Positions 38,150 to 47,092 of a stretch of 64,000 nt of DNA are shown here, piece by piece (the first letter of the stretch is position 1; each line of letters opens with the position of its first letter). The position numbers and the translations under genes were made by a program. Under the pieces are notes generated by a model. That model saw only the letters and a list, made by a program, of their open reading frames with translations, was not told where the DNA came from and did not search any database. The DNA comes from Candidatus Nitrotoga sp. BS (lineage in GTDB: Bacteria > Pseudomonadota > Gammaproteobacteria > Burkholderiales > Gallionellaceae): assembly GCF_927797785.1 (NCBI RefSeq), contig NZ_CAKMLL010000035.1, forward strand, positions 22,727 through 86,726. The letters run 5' to 3'.

Positions 38150-38260
38150 CATAAATAGTTAGACTGAATTTTTTCGGTAGTGCAGTAAATTTTATCCAGG
38201 CTCTTTGGCCTGGCTAGTCAGATACTGTATCATTTGAGTCCGCAAATAAATACGAAATAT

Positions 38261-39226
38261 ATGAAAGCCGTCTTCTTGGATTTTGAGCAGCCCATTGCAG
38301 AACTGGCAGGCAAAATTGAGCAGCTTCGCTTTGTACAGAATGATTCTGCACTTGATATTTCCTATGAGATTAACCGTCTGCAAATAAAAAGCCAGGCGTT
38401 AGCCAAAGATATTTACGCCAAGCTCACGCCGTGGCAAATATCACAAGTATCACGCCATCCACAGCGCCCCTACACGCTGGACTACATTCAACATTTGTTT
38501 ACTGATTTTGAGGAGCTGCATGGAGATCGTTCCTATGCCGATGATCCGGCTATAGTCGGAGGGTTGGCGCGTTTTAATGGCCAAAGTGTGATGGTGATTG
38601 GACATCAAAAAGGGCGTGATACCAAGGAGCGACAATATCGCAACTTTGGCATGCCTCGTCCCGAGGGCTACCGCAAGGCAATGCGGTTGATGCGGCTGGC
38701 GGAGAAATTCGACATTCCCATTATGACTTTTATTGATACCCCAGGCGCTTACCCTGGAATTGGTGCCGAAGAACGTGGTCAGTCTGAAGCTATCGGCAAA
38801 AGCTTGTATGTTATGGCAGAACTGCGCGTGCCATTGATTTGTACGGTGATTGGAGAAGGTGGTTCTGGTGGCGCACTAGCCATTGCGGTAGGGGACGCAT
38901 TATTGATGCTGCAATACGCTACATATTCGGTCATCTCGCCAGAAGGTTGTGCTGCTATCCTTTGGAAAAATGCGGGCAAGTCGGCCGATGCGGCGGAAAC
39001 CCTGGGGATCACTGCTACCCGATTAAAGGCTTTGGGGTTGATCGACGAGATCGTTAACGAACCGCTGGGCGGAGCTCACCGTGACTACCAGGCAATGATG
39101 TTAACCTTGAAAAAAAGCTTACAAAGCACCCTTAAACAGGTGCAATCTCACTCCATAGACAAGCTGTTGCAAATCCGTTTCAATCGCGTAATGGGCTATG
39201 GCAAATTCAAGGAAGTCGAGCTTTGA
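38261..39226 (+). CDS. accA: acetyl-CoA carboxylase carboxyltransferase subunit alpha
   Basis: AccA with AccD transfers the carboxyl group from biotin to acetyl-CoA in the first step of fatty acid synthesis. The 321-residue product begins [20 protein letters not shown] and has the crotonase-fold motifs [38 protein letters not shown] and [19 protein letters not shown] 38261 is chosen over a TTG at 38234 because it gives the family start and length. It overlaps tilS by 29 bp. Confidence 0.96.
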   Translation: MKAVFLDFEQPIAELAGKIEQLRFVQNDSALDISYEINRLQIKSQALAKDIYAKLTPWQISQVSRHPQRPYTLDYIQHLFTDFEELHGDRSYADDPAIVGGLARFNGQSVMVIGHQKGRDTKERQYRNFGMPRPEGYRKAMRLMRLAEKFDIPIMTFIDTPGAYPGIGAEERGQSEAIGKSLYVMAELRVPLICTVIGEGGSGGALAIAVGDALLMLQYATYSVISPEGCAAILWKNAGKSADAAETLGITATRLKALGLIDEIVNEPLGGAHRDYQAMMLTLKKSLQSTLKQVQSHSIDKLLQIRFNRVMGYGKFKEVEL

Positions 39227-40571
39227 TTTAACAGAGCGCGTTGCTGACGCGCTCGCCCCCAAGCTTCCTGCGGGCAGCTACATCCTGCTTGGACTTAGCG
39301 GTGGCGTTGATTCGGTCGTCCTGCTGCACCTGCTAAAACAACTTTCCCTCCGTTATTCATGGCGTTTAAGTGCATTACATGTACATCATGGAATTAGTCC
39401 TCAAGCGGACGTTTGGGCGGCATTCTGTGCTGATTTGTGCGCTCTCTATGATGTCTCTCTGCAAATAGAGCATGTAAATATCGCGCCGCTACGCTCGCTA
39501 GGTATTGAGGCAGCGGCGCGCAAACTTCGTCACGCCGCGCTTGCACAACAGCAGGTGGATTTTATAGCTTTGGCGCATCACCTTGATGACCAGGCAGAAA
39601 CTTTGCTGCTGCAATTGCTGCGCGGGGCTGGCGTGCGCGGCGCAAGTGCCATGCCAGCCATAAAGCATCACGCGAATGTCCCAACACTGTTGCGCCCTTT
39701 GCTTAATGTTCCTCGTTCCATATTGCTGAAATACGCTCAACATCATGCACTTCAATGGGTGGAAGATGAAAGTAACACTGATGATACTTACCCGCGCAAT
39801 TTTTTACGTCATCGGATACTGCCACTGTTGGAACAACGCTTTCCAGCCTACCGAAAGACTTTAATGCGCAGCGCGCAGCATTTTGCCGAGGCAACGGAAC
39901 TACTTGACGAATTGGCACAGCAGGATGCGGAGGGGGTAATAGCGAATAACCGTTTGGATATTATTAAATTACGTGTGTTGGGCATCGTACGGGGAAAGAA
40001 TCTATTGCGTTATTTTCTGGCGGCTCAAGGGGCACCCATTCCAGACAGTACACGGTTACAAGAAATGCTGCGCCAACTATGCAATGCTCGCCAAGATGCG
40101 CAGGTGTGCATCGACTGGCGTGGCTGGCAAATACGTCGATATCGCGATCATGCTTACACTATGCCTGCTTTACCGCCCCCAGCTGATTTCACCATTATGT
40201 GGCATGGTGAAGCAGAGATATTATTGCCTCAGTCACACGGTGTACTTCATTTTAAACATGCAACTGGGCAGGGTATCAGTTTGGCAAAACTTCAAGTCGG
40301 AATTGCCAGAATTAATTCGCGTCGTGGTGGCGAAACCATTCGGGTAGATGCTGCTCGTCCTCTACGAAACTTGAAAAATCTACTGCAGGAGCATGAAATG
40401 CTGCCGTGGCAACGCGATTTATTGCCCTTGCTTTTTTGCGATACTGACTTAGTGTGTGTCCCGGGTATAGCAATAGCCAATACATATCAAGCTCAACCGG
40501 ATGAAGCTGGAGTAATGGTTATTTGGTGTGTAGATCCAATGCGGGATGAATACGCTACTGAGTTGGAATGA
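39198..40571 (+). CDS. tilS: tRNA(Ile)-lysidine synthetase TilS
   Basis: TilS converts the wobble cytidine of the tRNA-Ile CAU anticodon to lysidine. The 457-residue product has the PP-loop SGGVDS (34-39), the [12 protein letters not shown] segment, [19 protein letters not shown] and the C-terminal substrate-binding domains ([22 protein letters not shown]). The start inside the accA end indicates coupling; accA-tilS is a frequent pair in betaproteobacteria. Confidence 0.95.
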   Translation: MANSRKSSFDLTERVADALAPKLPAGSYILLGLSGGVDSVVLLHLLKQLSLRYSWRLSALHVHHGISPQADVWAAFCADLCALYDVSLQIEHVNIAPLRSLGIEAAARKLRHAALAQQQVDFIALAHHLDDQAETLLLQLLRGAGVRGASAMPAIKHHANVPTLLRPLLNVPRSILLKYAQHHALQWVEDESNTDDTYPRNFLRHRILPLLEQRFPAYRKTLMRSAQHFAEATELLDELAQQDAEGVIANNRLDIIKLRVLGIVRGKNLLRYFLAAQGAPIPDSTRLQEMLRQLCNARQDAQVCIDWRGWQIRRYRDHAYTMPALPPPADFTIMWHGEAEILLPQSHGVLHFKHATGQGISLAKLQVGIARINSRRGGETIRVDAARPLRNLKNLLQEHEMLPWQRDLLPLLFCDTDLVCVPGIAIANTYQAQPDEAGVMVIWCVDPMRDEYATELE

Positions 40572-40656
40572 TAATTGTGGCGGGGATGTTCTACATTTTG
40601 TATAAAGGATGTTTAGATTAACAAACTGAATTTGTAAATCAATTCCTATATCAACT

Positions 40657-40790
40657 GTGCATCAAAGCGGGCGATGGTCGCTTCGATATTCTTCAATATG
40701 ACGCATGATTTCGTCGTGGGTAAAACGATGATTGACGGTCAACTCGCCGTGCAGCGCATCAAATCAGCGCCTCACGGGCCACCTTGAGTG
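40657..40790 (-). pseudogene. unidentified gene fragment
   Basis: Read on the - strand, FDALHGELTVNHRFTHDEIM is followed by RHIEEYRSDHRPL and a stop; a frameshift just upstream joins it to VAREALI. It looks like the C-terminal end of a small protein that has lost its beginning. I do not recognise the family. Confidence 0.3.
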
Positions 40791-40805
40791 CCCCGGCCCG
40801 TGGGG

Positions 40806-41165
40806 CCATAACACCGTTCGTAAAGATTCTAACAGACAACGGGAGTCAGTTCGCGGATCGCTATACCAGCAAGGATAAACGCGCCACAGGCGAGCATGTG
40901 TTGATGTCAGGTTCGCCGAGATGGGTATAACGCTCGTCTGTCACCACCTGGTCAGTCTCACCAATAACATAGTGAAGTGTTTTAATGGGCGCACCAGAGG
41001 CGTGGGGAGCTAACTCGCTTTGCCTCAGTTTAGGTCTTGAGACGACTTCGACACTGTTGATAACCATCATTGTCAGCATCGTGCTTTGAATCACTTGACA
41101 CCCATTCAGCCCTTGAAAAATGGTACACAGAAGAACCAGATTTATTTGTTAAGCGCGTTTATAAA
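40806..41165 (+). pseudogene. IS481-family transposase C-terminal remnant
   Basis: The first part reads PFVKILTDNGSQFADRYTSK, which contains the TDNGSQF motif of IS481-type integrase cores. After a frame change come VDVRFAEMGITLVCHHLVSL and VKCFNGRTRGV, corresponding to the PRHPQTNG...VERFNGR region of intact members, and finally RALNHLTPIQPLKNG, the usual end. Several stops and shifts make it inactive. Element ends were not found. Confidence 0.75.
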
Positions 41166-41279
41166 TAGGTGGGATTTGACAAGTAGGGAATATATTGCGA
41201 GGTTTTGAAGGCTTTGCGCAGACACACGTAAACGACTAGCTTGCTGTTGTCCTGTAGACCACTTCTTTGAATTTTCAGA

Positions 41280-41621
41280 TTATCTATAGTTAATTGCGGG
41301 ATATCCTTCCCTTATCAATATGTGAACTTTTTCATAAGCAGAAATAATTTTTATAACTTCTTTTTGTCTAATGAAGCCAAAAATTTCAATGGGTGTGTAG
41401 TCCTGTAAATACTGATTGCTTATTTTAATTTCTTTGGCAACTCCAGAAATCTCCATGTAAAAGACCACAACGTTAGTCTTGAAATTTTGCTTGTGCTTAA
41501 CTTTACACCCAGAAATCGTACTCGACAGATGTTTGCTTATTAATTCACATTTAACTTTAGTTTCATTTGGTTTACGCAGTTGGGGTTTCTTAAACAATTT
41601 TGTCATCCAGTTTCTTTGCAT
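41280..41621 (-). CDS. hypothetical protein, AT-rich orphan
   Basis: A 113-residue frame rich in Lys and Ile (LFKKPQLRKPNETKVKCELIS, then SNQYLQDYTPIEIFGFIRQK). No domain is recognised, though the alternation of strands could suit a small sensor-like fold. It is clearly more AT-rich than its neighbours, has no good ribosome site and lies among IS debris, so it may be foreign or non-functional. Confidence 0.4.
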   Translation of the reverse strand: MQRNWMTKLFKKPQLRKPNETKVKCELISKHLSSTISGCKVKHKQNFKTNVVVFYMEISGVAKEIKISNQYLQDYTPIEIFGFIRQKEVIKIISAYEKVHILIREGYPAINYR

Positions 41622-42304
41622 GTAATTTTGTGCTTGCGTTCTAACTTAATTGCGAAATATCTATAATTTGAATTACTGCATGCAATGCACCAGAGAGTAC
41701 CGCCGCTTCGATCTTGGCACCCTACTCAAGCGCCTCGTTCGCGCTGCGGCGATTACAACCCCATGCCCTGAATCTGTCATTCGGGCAGCTGAGGCATGTA
41801 ACTAATCAGGTAACATTATGAATGTATAAATATATTTAATTGTTTTCTTTACAAAATTATTACCACTTGGCGATAATCGGACATGATCAGCAGTTTATTA
41901 GAGCCGAGGGGATCGAATGATTCTATGAACGATTATAGAATACCTGAATATGCATCTAAGATGTCTATCGTTTATATCGACCAAAATAGTCCTTGCGAGT
42001 AGGCAACAAAAATGGACTCCAACTGCTGCTGCGTCAGTACTTGCAAGGGCAGTGTCAGTGATTTTATCAGTTTCCTACGCTTGGGAACTAATCACTAATC
42101 CTCGAAAGTTGCTTGGGTTCAAATGTCGGCACTGTTCTAGATAAGTTCTATTTTTTGCGCGAATGACATTTCAAATTATGAACTCAACAAAATCTATACA
42201 AATTAATTTGTTATTGCAGGATCAGTAGTTTTGATAATTTCTTGTAATTGAGACTATGAATTGGTACAGTTAACCGTCTTTTCAACCACACGAGAGTCAA
42301 TACC
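41622..42304. other. 680-bp region without an assignable gene
   Basis: A GC-richer patch at about 41690-41800 is embedded in AT-rich sequence and may be a short gene relic, but no family could be named. The part next to 42305 should hold the HU promoter. Open frames here are short, without ribosome sites, and were not accepted. Confidence 0.4.
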
Positions 42305-42598
42305 ATGAATAAATCAGAATTGATTGATGCGGTAGCTAAATCTACTAAGCAAACAAAATCCAGTATAGAAGAAATGTTGAATGGCTTAACGGCTGCTATT
42401 CAAACTTCTTTAACAAAAGGTGATAACGTTCAGCTAATAGGTTTTGGTACGTTTGCTGTAGAAGCACGCGCTGCGCGAGTAGGTCGCAATCCAGCTACAG
42501 GCAAAGAATTAAAGATATCAGCCAAAAATGTTGTTAAATTCAAAGTTGGCAGTAAGTTGAAAGATGCTGTCGCTGGTGCAAAAATCAAGAAAAAATAA
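42305..42598 (+). CDS. hup: HU-family nucleoid DNA-binding protein
   Basis: HU proteins bend and compact DNA as dimers. The 97-residue product has the family start MNKSELIDAVAKSTKQTK, the VQLIGFGTFAV beta turn and the DNA-arm motif ARVGRNPATGKELKI with the intercalating proline, ending in a lysine-rich tail. It is a little longer at the C-terminus than the usual 90 residues. An 8-bp hairpin follows it. Confidence 0.95.
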   Translation: MNKSELIDAVAKSTKQTKSSIEEMLNGLTAAIQTSLTKGDNVQLIGFGTFAVEARAARVGRNPATGKELKISAKNVVKFKVGSKLKDAVAGAKIKKK

Positions 42599-42634
42599 GT
42601 AGATACATTTTTAAGTTACCAATATCTGCGGAAT

Positions 42635-42653
42635 GCAGGCTATTTTAGCCTGC
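42635..42653 (+). terminator. weak hairpin after the HU gene
   Basis: GCAGGCTA (42635-42642) and TAGCCTGC (42646-42653) form a perfect 8-bp stem with a 3-base loop 36 bp after the HU stop. There is no downstream T-run, so termination would be inefficient or of another type. Confidence 0.45.
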
Positions 42654-42725
42654 TGTAGGTTACTTAAATAAAGAGTTGAAGAAGAGTTGTTCTTTGTGAT
42701 TTAATAATTATCAAGGACTTAAACT

Positions 42726-42839
42726 ATGAGTAAGGGTCAAGAAAGTAAAAAGGCAGTCAAGAAGGAACCCGCTAAAACGCTTAAAGAGAAAAAGGCCGCA
42801 AAGAAAATAAAAAAAGATGAGAAGATGCGTCAAGGATAA
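42726..42839 (+). CDS. small lysine-rich basic protein (37 residues)
   Basis: ATG 42726 to TAA 42839 encodes 37 residues, about 40 percent lysine (MSKGQESKKAVKKEPAKTLK then EKKAAKKIKKDEKMRQG). AAGGAC lies 9 bases before the start. It follows the HU gene by 127 bp in the same direction. The composition suggests a disordered nucleic-acid-binding peptide, like a free histone-H1-type tail; that function is inference. Similar small lysine-rich frames are found in other proteobacteria from memory. Confidence 0.6.
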   Translation: MSKGQESKKAVKKEPAKTLKEKKAAKKIKKDEKMRQG

Positions 42840-43000
42840 GCATAGCATCACTATCCAGCTCACCCGTCCCGAAACGGTTAAAGGTGAGTAGCTAAGAGTG
42901 TTGGGGAAGATGTGAGAGGCAGGCGTATTTTTGGAGAGTTAGTTAAGCTTTCCCAATGGATGGATAGCGCTTTAGTGATCACACTCCAGGCGGGTCATCT

Positions 43001-44143
43001 TTAATTTCCTGGTTGCAGAGTCACGGCCAGATTCTGCTTTTTACCTTGACGCATTATGGTTAGCTGGATCACATCGCCGACTTTGTGGTCATCTAGGCTC
43101 GCCAGCAGTTTGGGTACTGAATAGACATCCTTGCCATTGACTGCCACGATGATGTCGCCAAGACTCATACCTTGGGAGGACTTGGTCATGTCTTTAAGGC
43201 CCGCCTTTTCGGCGGCTGACCTAGGTTGAACGCGCAGCACCACCACTCCCTTGGTGCCAGTGACGGCATTCAATCTCTCGTTGATTTGTTCATCAGTTTC
43301 GATACCCAATGCTGGACGAATATACTTACCGCTCTTAATTAGTTGTGGCACCACGCGCATGACGGTATCCACTGGAACGGCAAAGCCGATTCCTGCGGAT
43401 GCTCCGCTGGGACTGTATATGGCGGTATTGATGCCAATGAGCCGACCCGCCGAGTCCAACAGCGGACCGCCCGAGTTGCCAGGGTTTATGGCTGCATCGG
43501 TCTGGATCAGATGTTCAATGGCCGGGCCGCTATTTCCGGCCAATGAACGATCGAGCGCTGAGATGATGCCGTTGGTCAGCGTCCAGTCCAAGCCGAATGG
43601 GTTACCGATTGCAAAAACTTTCTGGCCCACCTTCAGGTCATTGCTGGTGCCCACTGGCACAGGCGGTGGACGCTTGAAGCCGACGCCGATGCGCATTACT
43701 GCAATATCATGCGCCGGGCTAGCGCCGATCAAAGCAGCCTTGTAGTCTCGGCCATCGGCCAACTTTACAGTGGCACCAGAGGCATTCTCAATCACATGAT
43801 AGTTGGTAACTACATGGCCGGCTTCGTCCCAGATAAAGCCGGAGCCTGTCCCTTTGGGCACGGCAAAGACGTTGCGTGTCCACGCATCACGTACCAGAGC
43901 AGCGGTGGAAATGAAGACTACCGATCCGCGGGCTTTTTCGAATAGTTCGATCGTATTTTTTTCATCGGCGGCCAGATCACCTCGGGCAGTGACTGTGCGG
44001 AGCTGACCTTCAGTGGGAACCCATAGTGATTCGATGGCTGGCAATAGCGTCCATAGCAGCATCAACGCCGACAGCGTAATGACGATGATCACTAGGCGTC
44101 GGTAAAACGAATCGGGTGTTGTTCGACTGGGTTCAATGTCCAT
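43001..44143 (-). CDS. membrane-anchored HtrA-type (S1C) serine protease with PDZ domain
   Basis: The 380-residue product has an N-terminal membrane helix (LVIIVITLSALMLLWTLLPAI, about 17-37) without a clear cleavage site, so it is probably anchored in the inner membrane facing the periplasm. The trypsin-like domain shows His116 in VVTNYHVIE, Asp146 in AHDIAVMRI and Ser224 in NPGNSGGPLL. A single PDZ domain follows (about 285-375). This DegS/HhoB-like layout fits envelope quality control. It lacks the second PDZ of DegP. It stands alone. Confidence 0.93.
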   Translation of the reverse strand: MDIEPSRTTPDSFYRRLVIIVITLSALMLLWTLLPAIESLWVPTEGQLRTVTARGDLAADEKNTIELFEKARGSVVFISTAALVRDAWTRNVFAVPKGTGSGFIWDEAGHVVTNYHVIENASGATVKLADGRDYKAALIGASPAHDIAVMRIGVGFKRPPPVPVGTSNDLKVGQKVFAIGNPFGLDWTLTNGIISALDRSLAGNSGPAIEHLIQTDAAINPGNSGGPLLDSAGRLIGINTAIYSPSGASAGIGFAVPVDTVMRVVPQLIKSGKYIRPALGIETDEQINERLNAVTGTKGVVVLRVQPRSAAEKAGLKDMTKSSQGMSLGDIIVAVNGKDVYSVPKLLASLDDHKVGDVIQLTIMRQGKKQNLAVTLQPGN

Positions 44144-44525
44144 GGGGCAATATCGGTCAGCAAATAGAAATCATTGTCGTTTTAACTGCAGTCCTGACCA
44201 AAGCCTTTCGTTTGGTCGTGTGCGCAATCATTTTGTATGACGCAAGGCTAAACTTTTGCTCAACTCTGAGGAAGTAAGTAACCCTTTGTCCGAACAGCAT
44301 GGGTTACTTCCCAAGCAGTCCGGGCAGCACTCCAAACCGCAACTTAAGATCTATAATTTTTATGAATAGTAGCTTAAATTTACTTATAAGTTGACATTTA
44401 CGCTCATTAGATAAAAAAATACACACATCGCTGTGAATTGCATATTCATTAAGTGCTGATGAGGTGAAAACTGTCGGTTTGAAAATAAAAAATGGAAAGT
44501 ATTGACGAGGCAGAGTGCGAAGAAT
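44144..44525. other. intergenic region without a gene
   Basis: About 380 bp between the protease start and the tRNA terminator hairpin. AT-rich; no open frame with a ribosome site and no RNA motif recognised. The protease promoter should lie in its left part. Confidence 0.4.
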
Positions 44526-44551
44526 AATGGCTTGATTTATTGCAAGCCATT
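44526..44551 (-). terminator. hairpin downstream of tRNA-Glu
   Basis: AATGGCTTG (44526-44534) and CAAGCCATT (44543-44551) form a perfect 9-bp stem with an 8-base loop, 8 bp beyond the CCA end of tRNA-Glu on the - strand. The following bases (ATTCTTC) are only moderately T-rich. A terminator for the gltX-tRNA unit is the likely role. Confidence 0.6.
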
Positions 44552-44559
44552 GTTTTATT

Positions 44560-44635
44560 TGGCGTCCCCAACGAGATTCGAACTCGTGTTACCGCCGTGA
44601 AAGGGCGGTGTCCTAGGCCTCTAGACGATGGGGAC
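44560..44635 (-). tRNA. tRNA-Glu (anticodon TTC)
   Basis: A 76-base cloverleaf with acceptor GTCCCCA/TGGGGAC, anticodon loop CTTTCAC (TTC), T-loop GTTCGAATC and an encoded CCA end. It lies 23 bp after tRNA-Ala, downstream of the gene for its own synthetase, gltX. Confidence 0.97.
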
Positions 44636-44658
44636 TAAAGGGCTTGGTGATGCCATTT

Positions 44659-44734
<76 letters not shown>

Positions 44735-44795
44735 AAAATGAGGGCGCATTATAATGATCGAGCCTATCCTTGTAAAGCTGAATACTTGGTATGTG

Positions 44796-46187
44796 CTAAA
44801 GATGTCGTGCCAAACGCGCCAATACGACCGCGCGCGAAAACAACATTAATACTGCATCTACCGAGGGGGTCTGGGTTTGTCCGGTGAGCATTACACGCAA
44901 CGGCATCGCCAACTTAGGCATTTTCAAGCCATGCTTGCCTATTATTTCCTTGATCACCGCCCCAATCGCCCCAGCTTCCCACGTTACAGTTTTTAGACGC
45001 TCCGCTAGCTCCTGCAAAGCAGGTATCGCTTCAGCAGACAGTTGGGCACTCAGTAACTCCTGATTGGGGTGCAAATCGATATAAAATATTTCAGCTGCAT
45101 CCGCCAATTCGTTGAGAGTTACGACTCTTTCTTTATAAAGGGCAATGATAGATTCCAATGCAGGTTCGGCGCTCACTAATACGCCCCGTGCTTCCAAGCG
45201 TGGTCGTATTAGTGCGACAAGCCGCGCATTATCGGCCTGCTTTATGTAATGCTGATTCAGCCAGTTTAATTTCTCGGTATTAAATTGGGCCGCAGATGGC
45301 GTGATATGGTCAAGATCGAACCATGTGCAAAACTGCTCCACCGAAAAGACCTCCTCATTCCCGTGTGACCATCCCAGTCTGGCTAAGTAATTAATCACTG
45401 CCTCCGGCAAGTAACCATCTTCATCATATTGCATCACACTCACTGCGCCATGTCGCTTGGATAGCTTCTGCCCGTCATCGCCTAATATCATCGACAGATG
45501 CGCGTACTGTGGCACATTGGCGCCTAATGCTTTGAGTATATTGATCTGACGTGGCGTATTATTGACATGGTCATCGCCGCGTAGCACGTGCGTAATGCCC
45601 ATATCCCAATCATCTACTACTACGCAAAAATTATAGGTAGGTGTTCCATCGGCACGGGCAATGACAAGATCGTCTAACTCCTCATTGTCAAATTCAATTT
45701 GCCCTTTCACCAAATCTTTCCACGTTACCACTCCTTGAGCCGGATTTTTGAAACGTACCACTGGCATCGTTTCAGCCGGTGGTTCCGGCAAAACTTTGCC
45801 GGTGTCCGGACGCCAGCGACCATCGTAACGTGGCTTTTCACCGCTTGCACGTTGGGCTTCGCGCATAGCATCCAGCTCACTTGGCGAGGTGTAACAATAA
45901 TAGGCTAAGCCCTGCACCAGCATAAGCTGGATCACCTCTTTATATCGTTCCATAGACTGCATTTGATAGAACGGGCCTTCGTCATAACTTAGATTAAGCC
46001 AGGCCATGCCATCTAGAATGGCTTGCACCGCCTCAGGTGTAGAGCGCTCCACATCAGTATCTTCTATCCGCAGGATAAAGGCGCCACCATGCTTGCGGGC
46101 GTAAGCCCAAGAGAACAATGCAGTGCGGGCACCACCGATATGCAGATAACCTGTGGGGCTAGGCGCGAAACGAGTACGTATGGTCAT
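44796..46187 (-). CDS. gltX: glutamyl-tRNA synthetase GltX
   Basis: GltX charges tRNA-Glu. The 463-residue product has the class I HIGH-type signature [15 protein letters not shown] (residues 8-22), the KLSKRHG form of the KMSKS loop near residue 240 and normal length. The [20 protein letters not shown] segment is typical. The tRNA-Ala and tRNA-Glu genes follow directly on the same strand, so cognate synthetase and tRNA could be co-transcribed. Confidence 0.96.
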   Translation of the reverse strand: MTIRTRFAPSPTGYLHIGGARTALFSWAYARKHGGAFILRIEDTDVERSTPEAVQAILDGMAWLNLSYDEGPFYQMQSMERYKEVIQLMLVQGLAYYCYTSPSELDAMREAQRASGEKPRYDGRWRPDTGKVLPEPPAETMPVVRFKNPAQGVVTWKDLVKGQIEFDNEELDDLVIARADGTPTYNFCVVVDDWDMGITHVLRGDDHVNNTPRQINILKALGANVPQYAHLSMILGDDGQKLSKRHGAVSVMQYDEDGYLPEAVINYLARLGWSHGNEEVFSVEQFCTWFDLDHITPSAAQFNTEKLNWLNQHYIKQADNARLVALIRPRLEARGVLVSAEPALESIIALYKERVVTLNELADAAEIFYIDLHPNQELLSAQLSAEAIPALQELAERLKTVTWEAGAIGAVIKEIIGKHGLKMPKLAMPLRVMLTGQTQTPSVDAVLMLFSRAVVLARLARHL

Positions 46188-46375
46188 AATTTTTAATCAG
46201 TAATTTTTAGACAAAATGGAGTTTATATTTTACGTCACCTTGTCGCTCGTGCTACTAACAATGTTCGTAATAAATAGATTTGCCCGGTCTTGCAGCAAAG
46301 AAACTGTCCGATTTTGATTTAATTTTAAGCAGAAAAAGTTGACCGGGTATATTTACTCGACGACTTTCCAAGCGC

Positions 46376-47092
46376 TCACTCCTTCCACATCTCCGCCGTC
46401 AGCGGCAACTCGTTGAGTTCAGCGCGTGCCTCACGCCATGACGGGTAATGCTTATCAAGAATTGCGATAAAGCGGTCGCTGTGAGTCGGCTCAATCAGAT
46501 GAACCATTTCATGCACGATCACATATTCCAATAAATCCTTGGGTTTCTTCACGAGTTCAGTGTTCAGGCGAATATGTCCCGCGCTGTGATTACAACTTCC
46601 CCACTTGGTCTTCATCCGTTGCAGAAAATAGCCGTTTACTTTCACCTTTAGCTTCCGCTCCCATTTGGCGATCAGAGGCCGCACGACATCATGTAGCAGA
46701 GACTTGTGCCATTCGTGCATCACCTCGCCGCGTTTTTCGGCATCGCAGCCAGGGCGCACGGTCAGCGTGATGCGCTTGTGGTCGAGCAAAACAAACGGTT
46801 TGGCATCGTGGTATTTCACAGTCAACAAGTAACGCCGACCCCAGAGATTGTGACTTTCTCGCTCGACAAACTGACGAGGGCTTTCCCGCGCTTGGTTATC
46901 CAGTTTTTTCTGCTGCGCCCGTATCCAGCTCAGTTTTGAGATCGCGTAGGCACGGGCGACCTCCAGACGTGTCCCGCTTGGGGCCACGAGCGTCACCCGG
47001 CCTTCCGGTGGATGAACTGAGAGGTGGACGTTCTTGACGGCCTTCCGCGTTACCAGAATTGAAATTTCGCCAAGTTGTATCGTCTCGTTCAT
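46376..47092 (-). CDS. YgjP-type (DUF45) metallopeptidase-like protein
   Basis: The 238-residue product shows the zinc motif HEMVH (194-198) followed by a third ligand region (EPTHSDRF), and the KTKWGSCNHSAGHIRLN block that defines the YgjP/DUF45 (WLM-like) family. Members often lie beside type I restriction genes, with unknown role; proteolytic activity is predicted, not shown. The start codon overlaps the hsdR stop, so it is the last gene of the restriction operon. Confidence 0.85.
   Translation of the reverse strand: MNETIQLGEISILVTRKAVKNVHLSVHPPEGRVTLVAPSGTRLEVARAYAISKLSWIRAQQKKLDNQARESPRQFVERESHNLWGRRYLLTVKYHDAKPFVLLDHKRITLTVRPGCDAEKRGEVMHEWHKSLLHDVVRPLIAKWERKLKVKVNGYFLQRMKTKWGSCNHSAGHIRLNTELVKKPKDLLEYVIVHEMVHLIEPTHSDRFIAILDKHYPSWREARAELNELPLTAEMWKE

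Noticed and set aside
41950..42144. 64-codon + strand frame upstream of HU
   Set aside because: No ribosome site and no family; region lies in likely promoter space.
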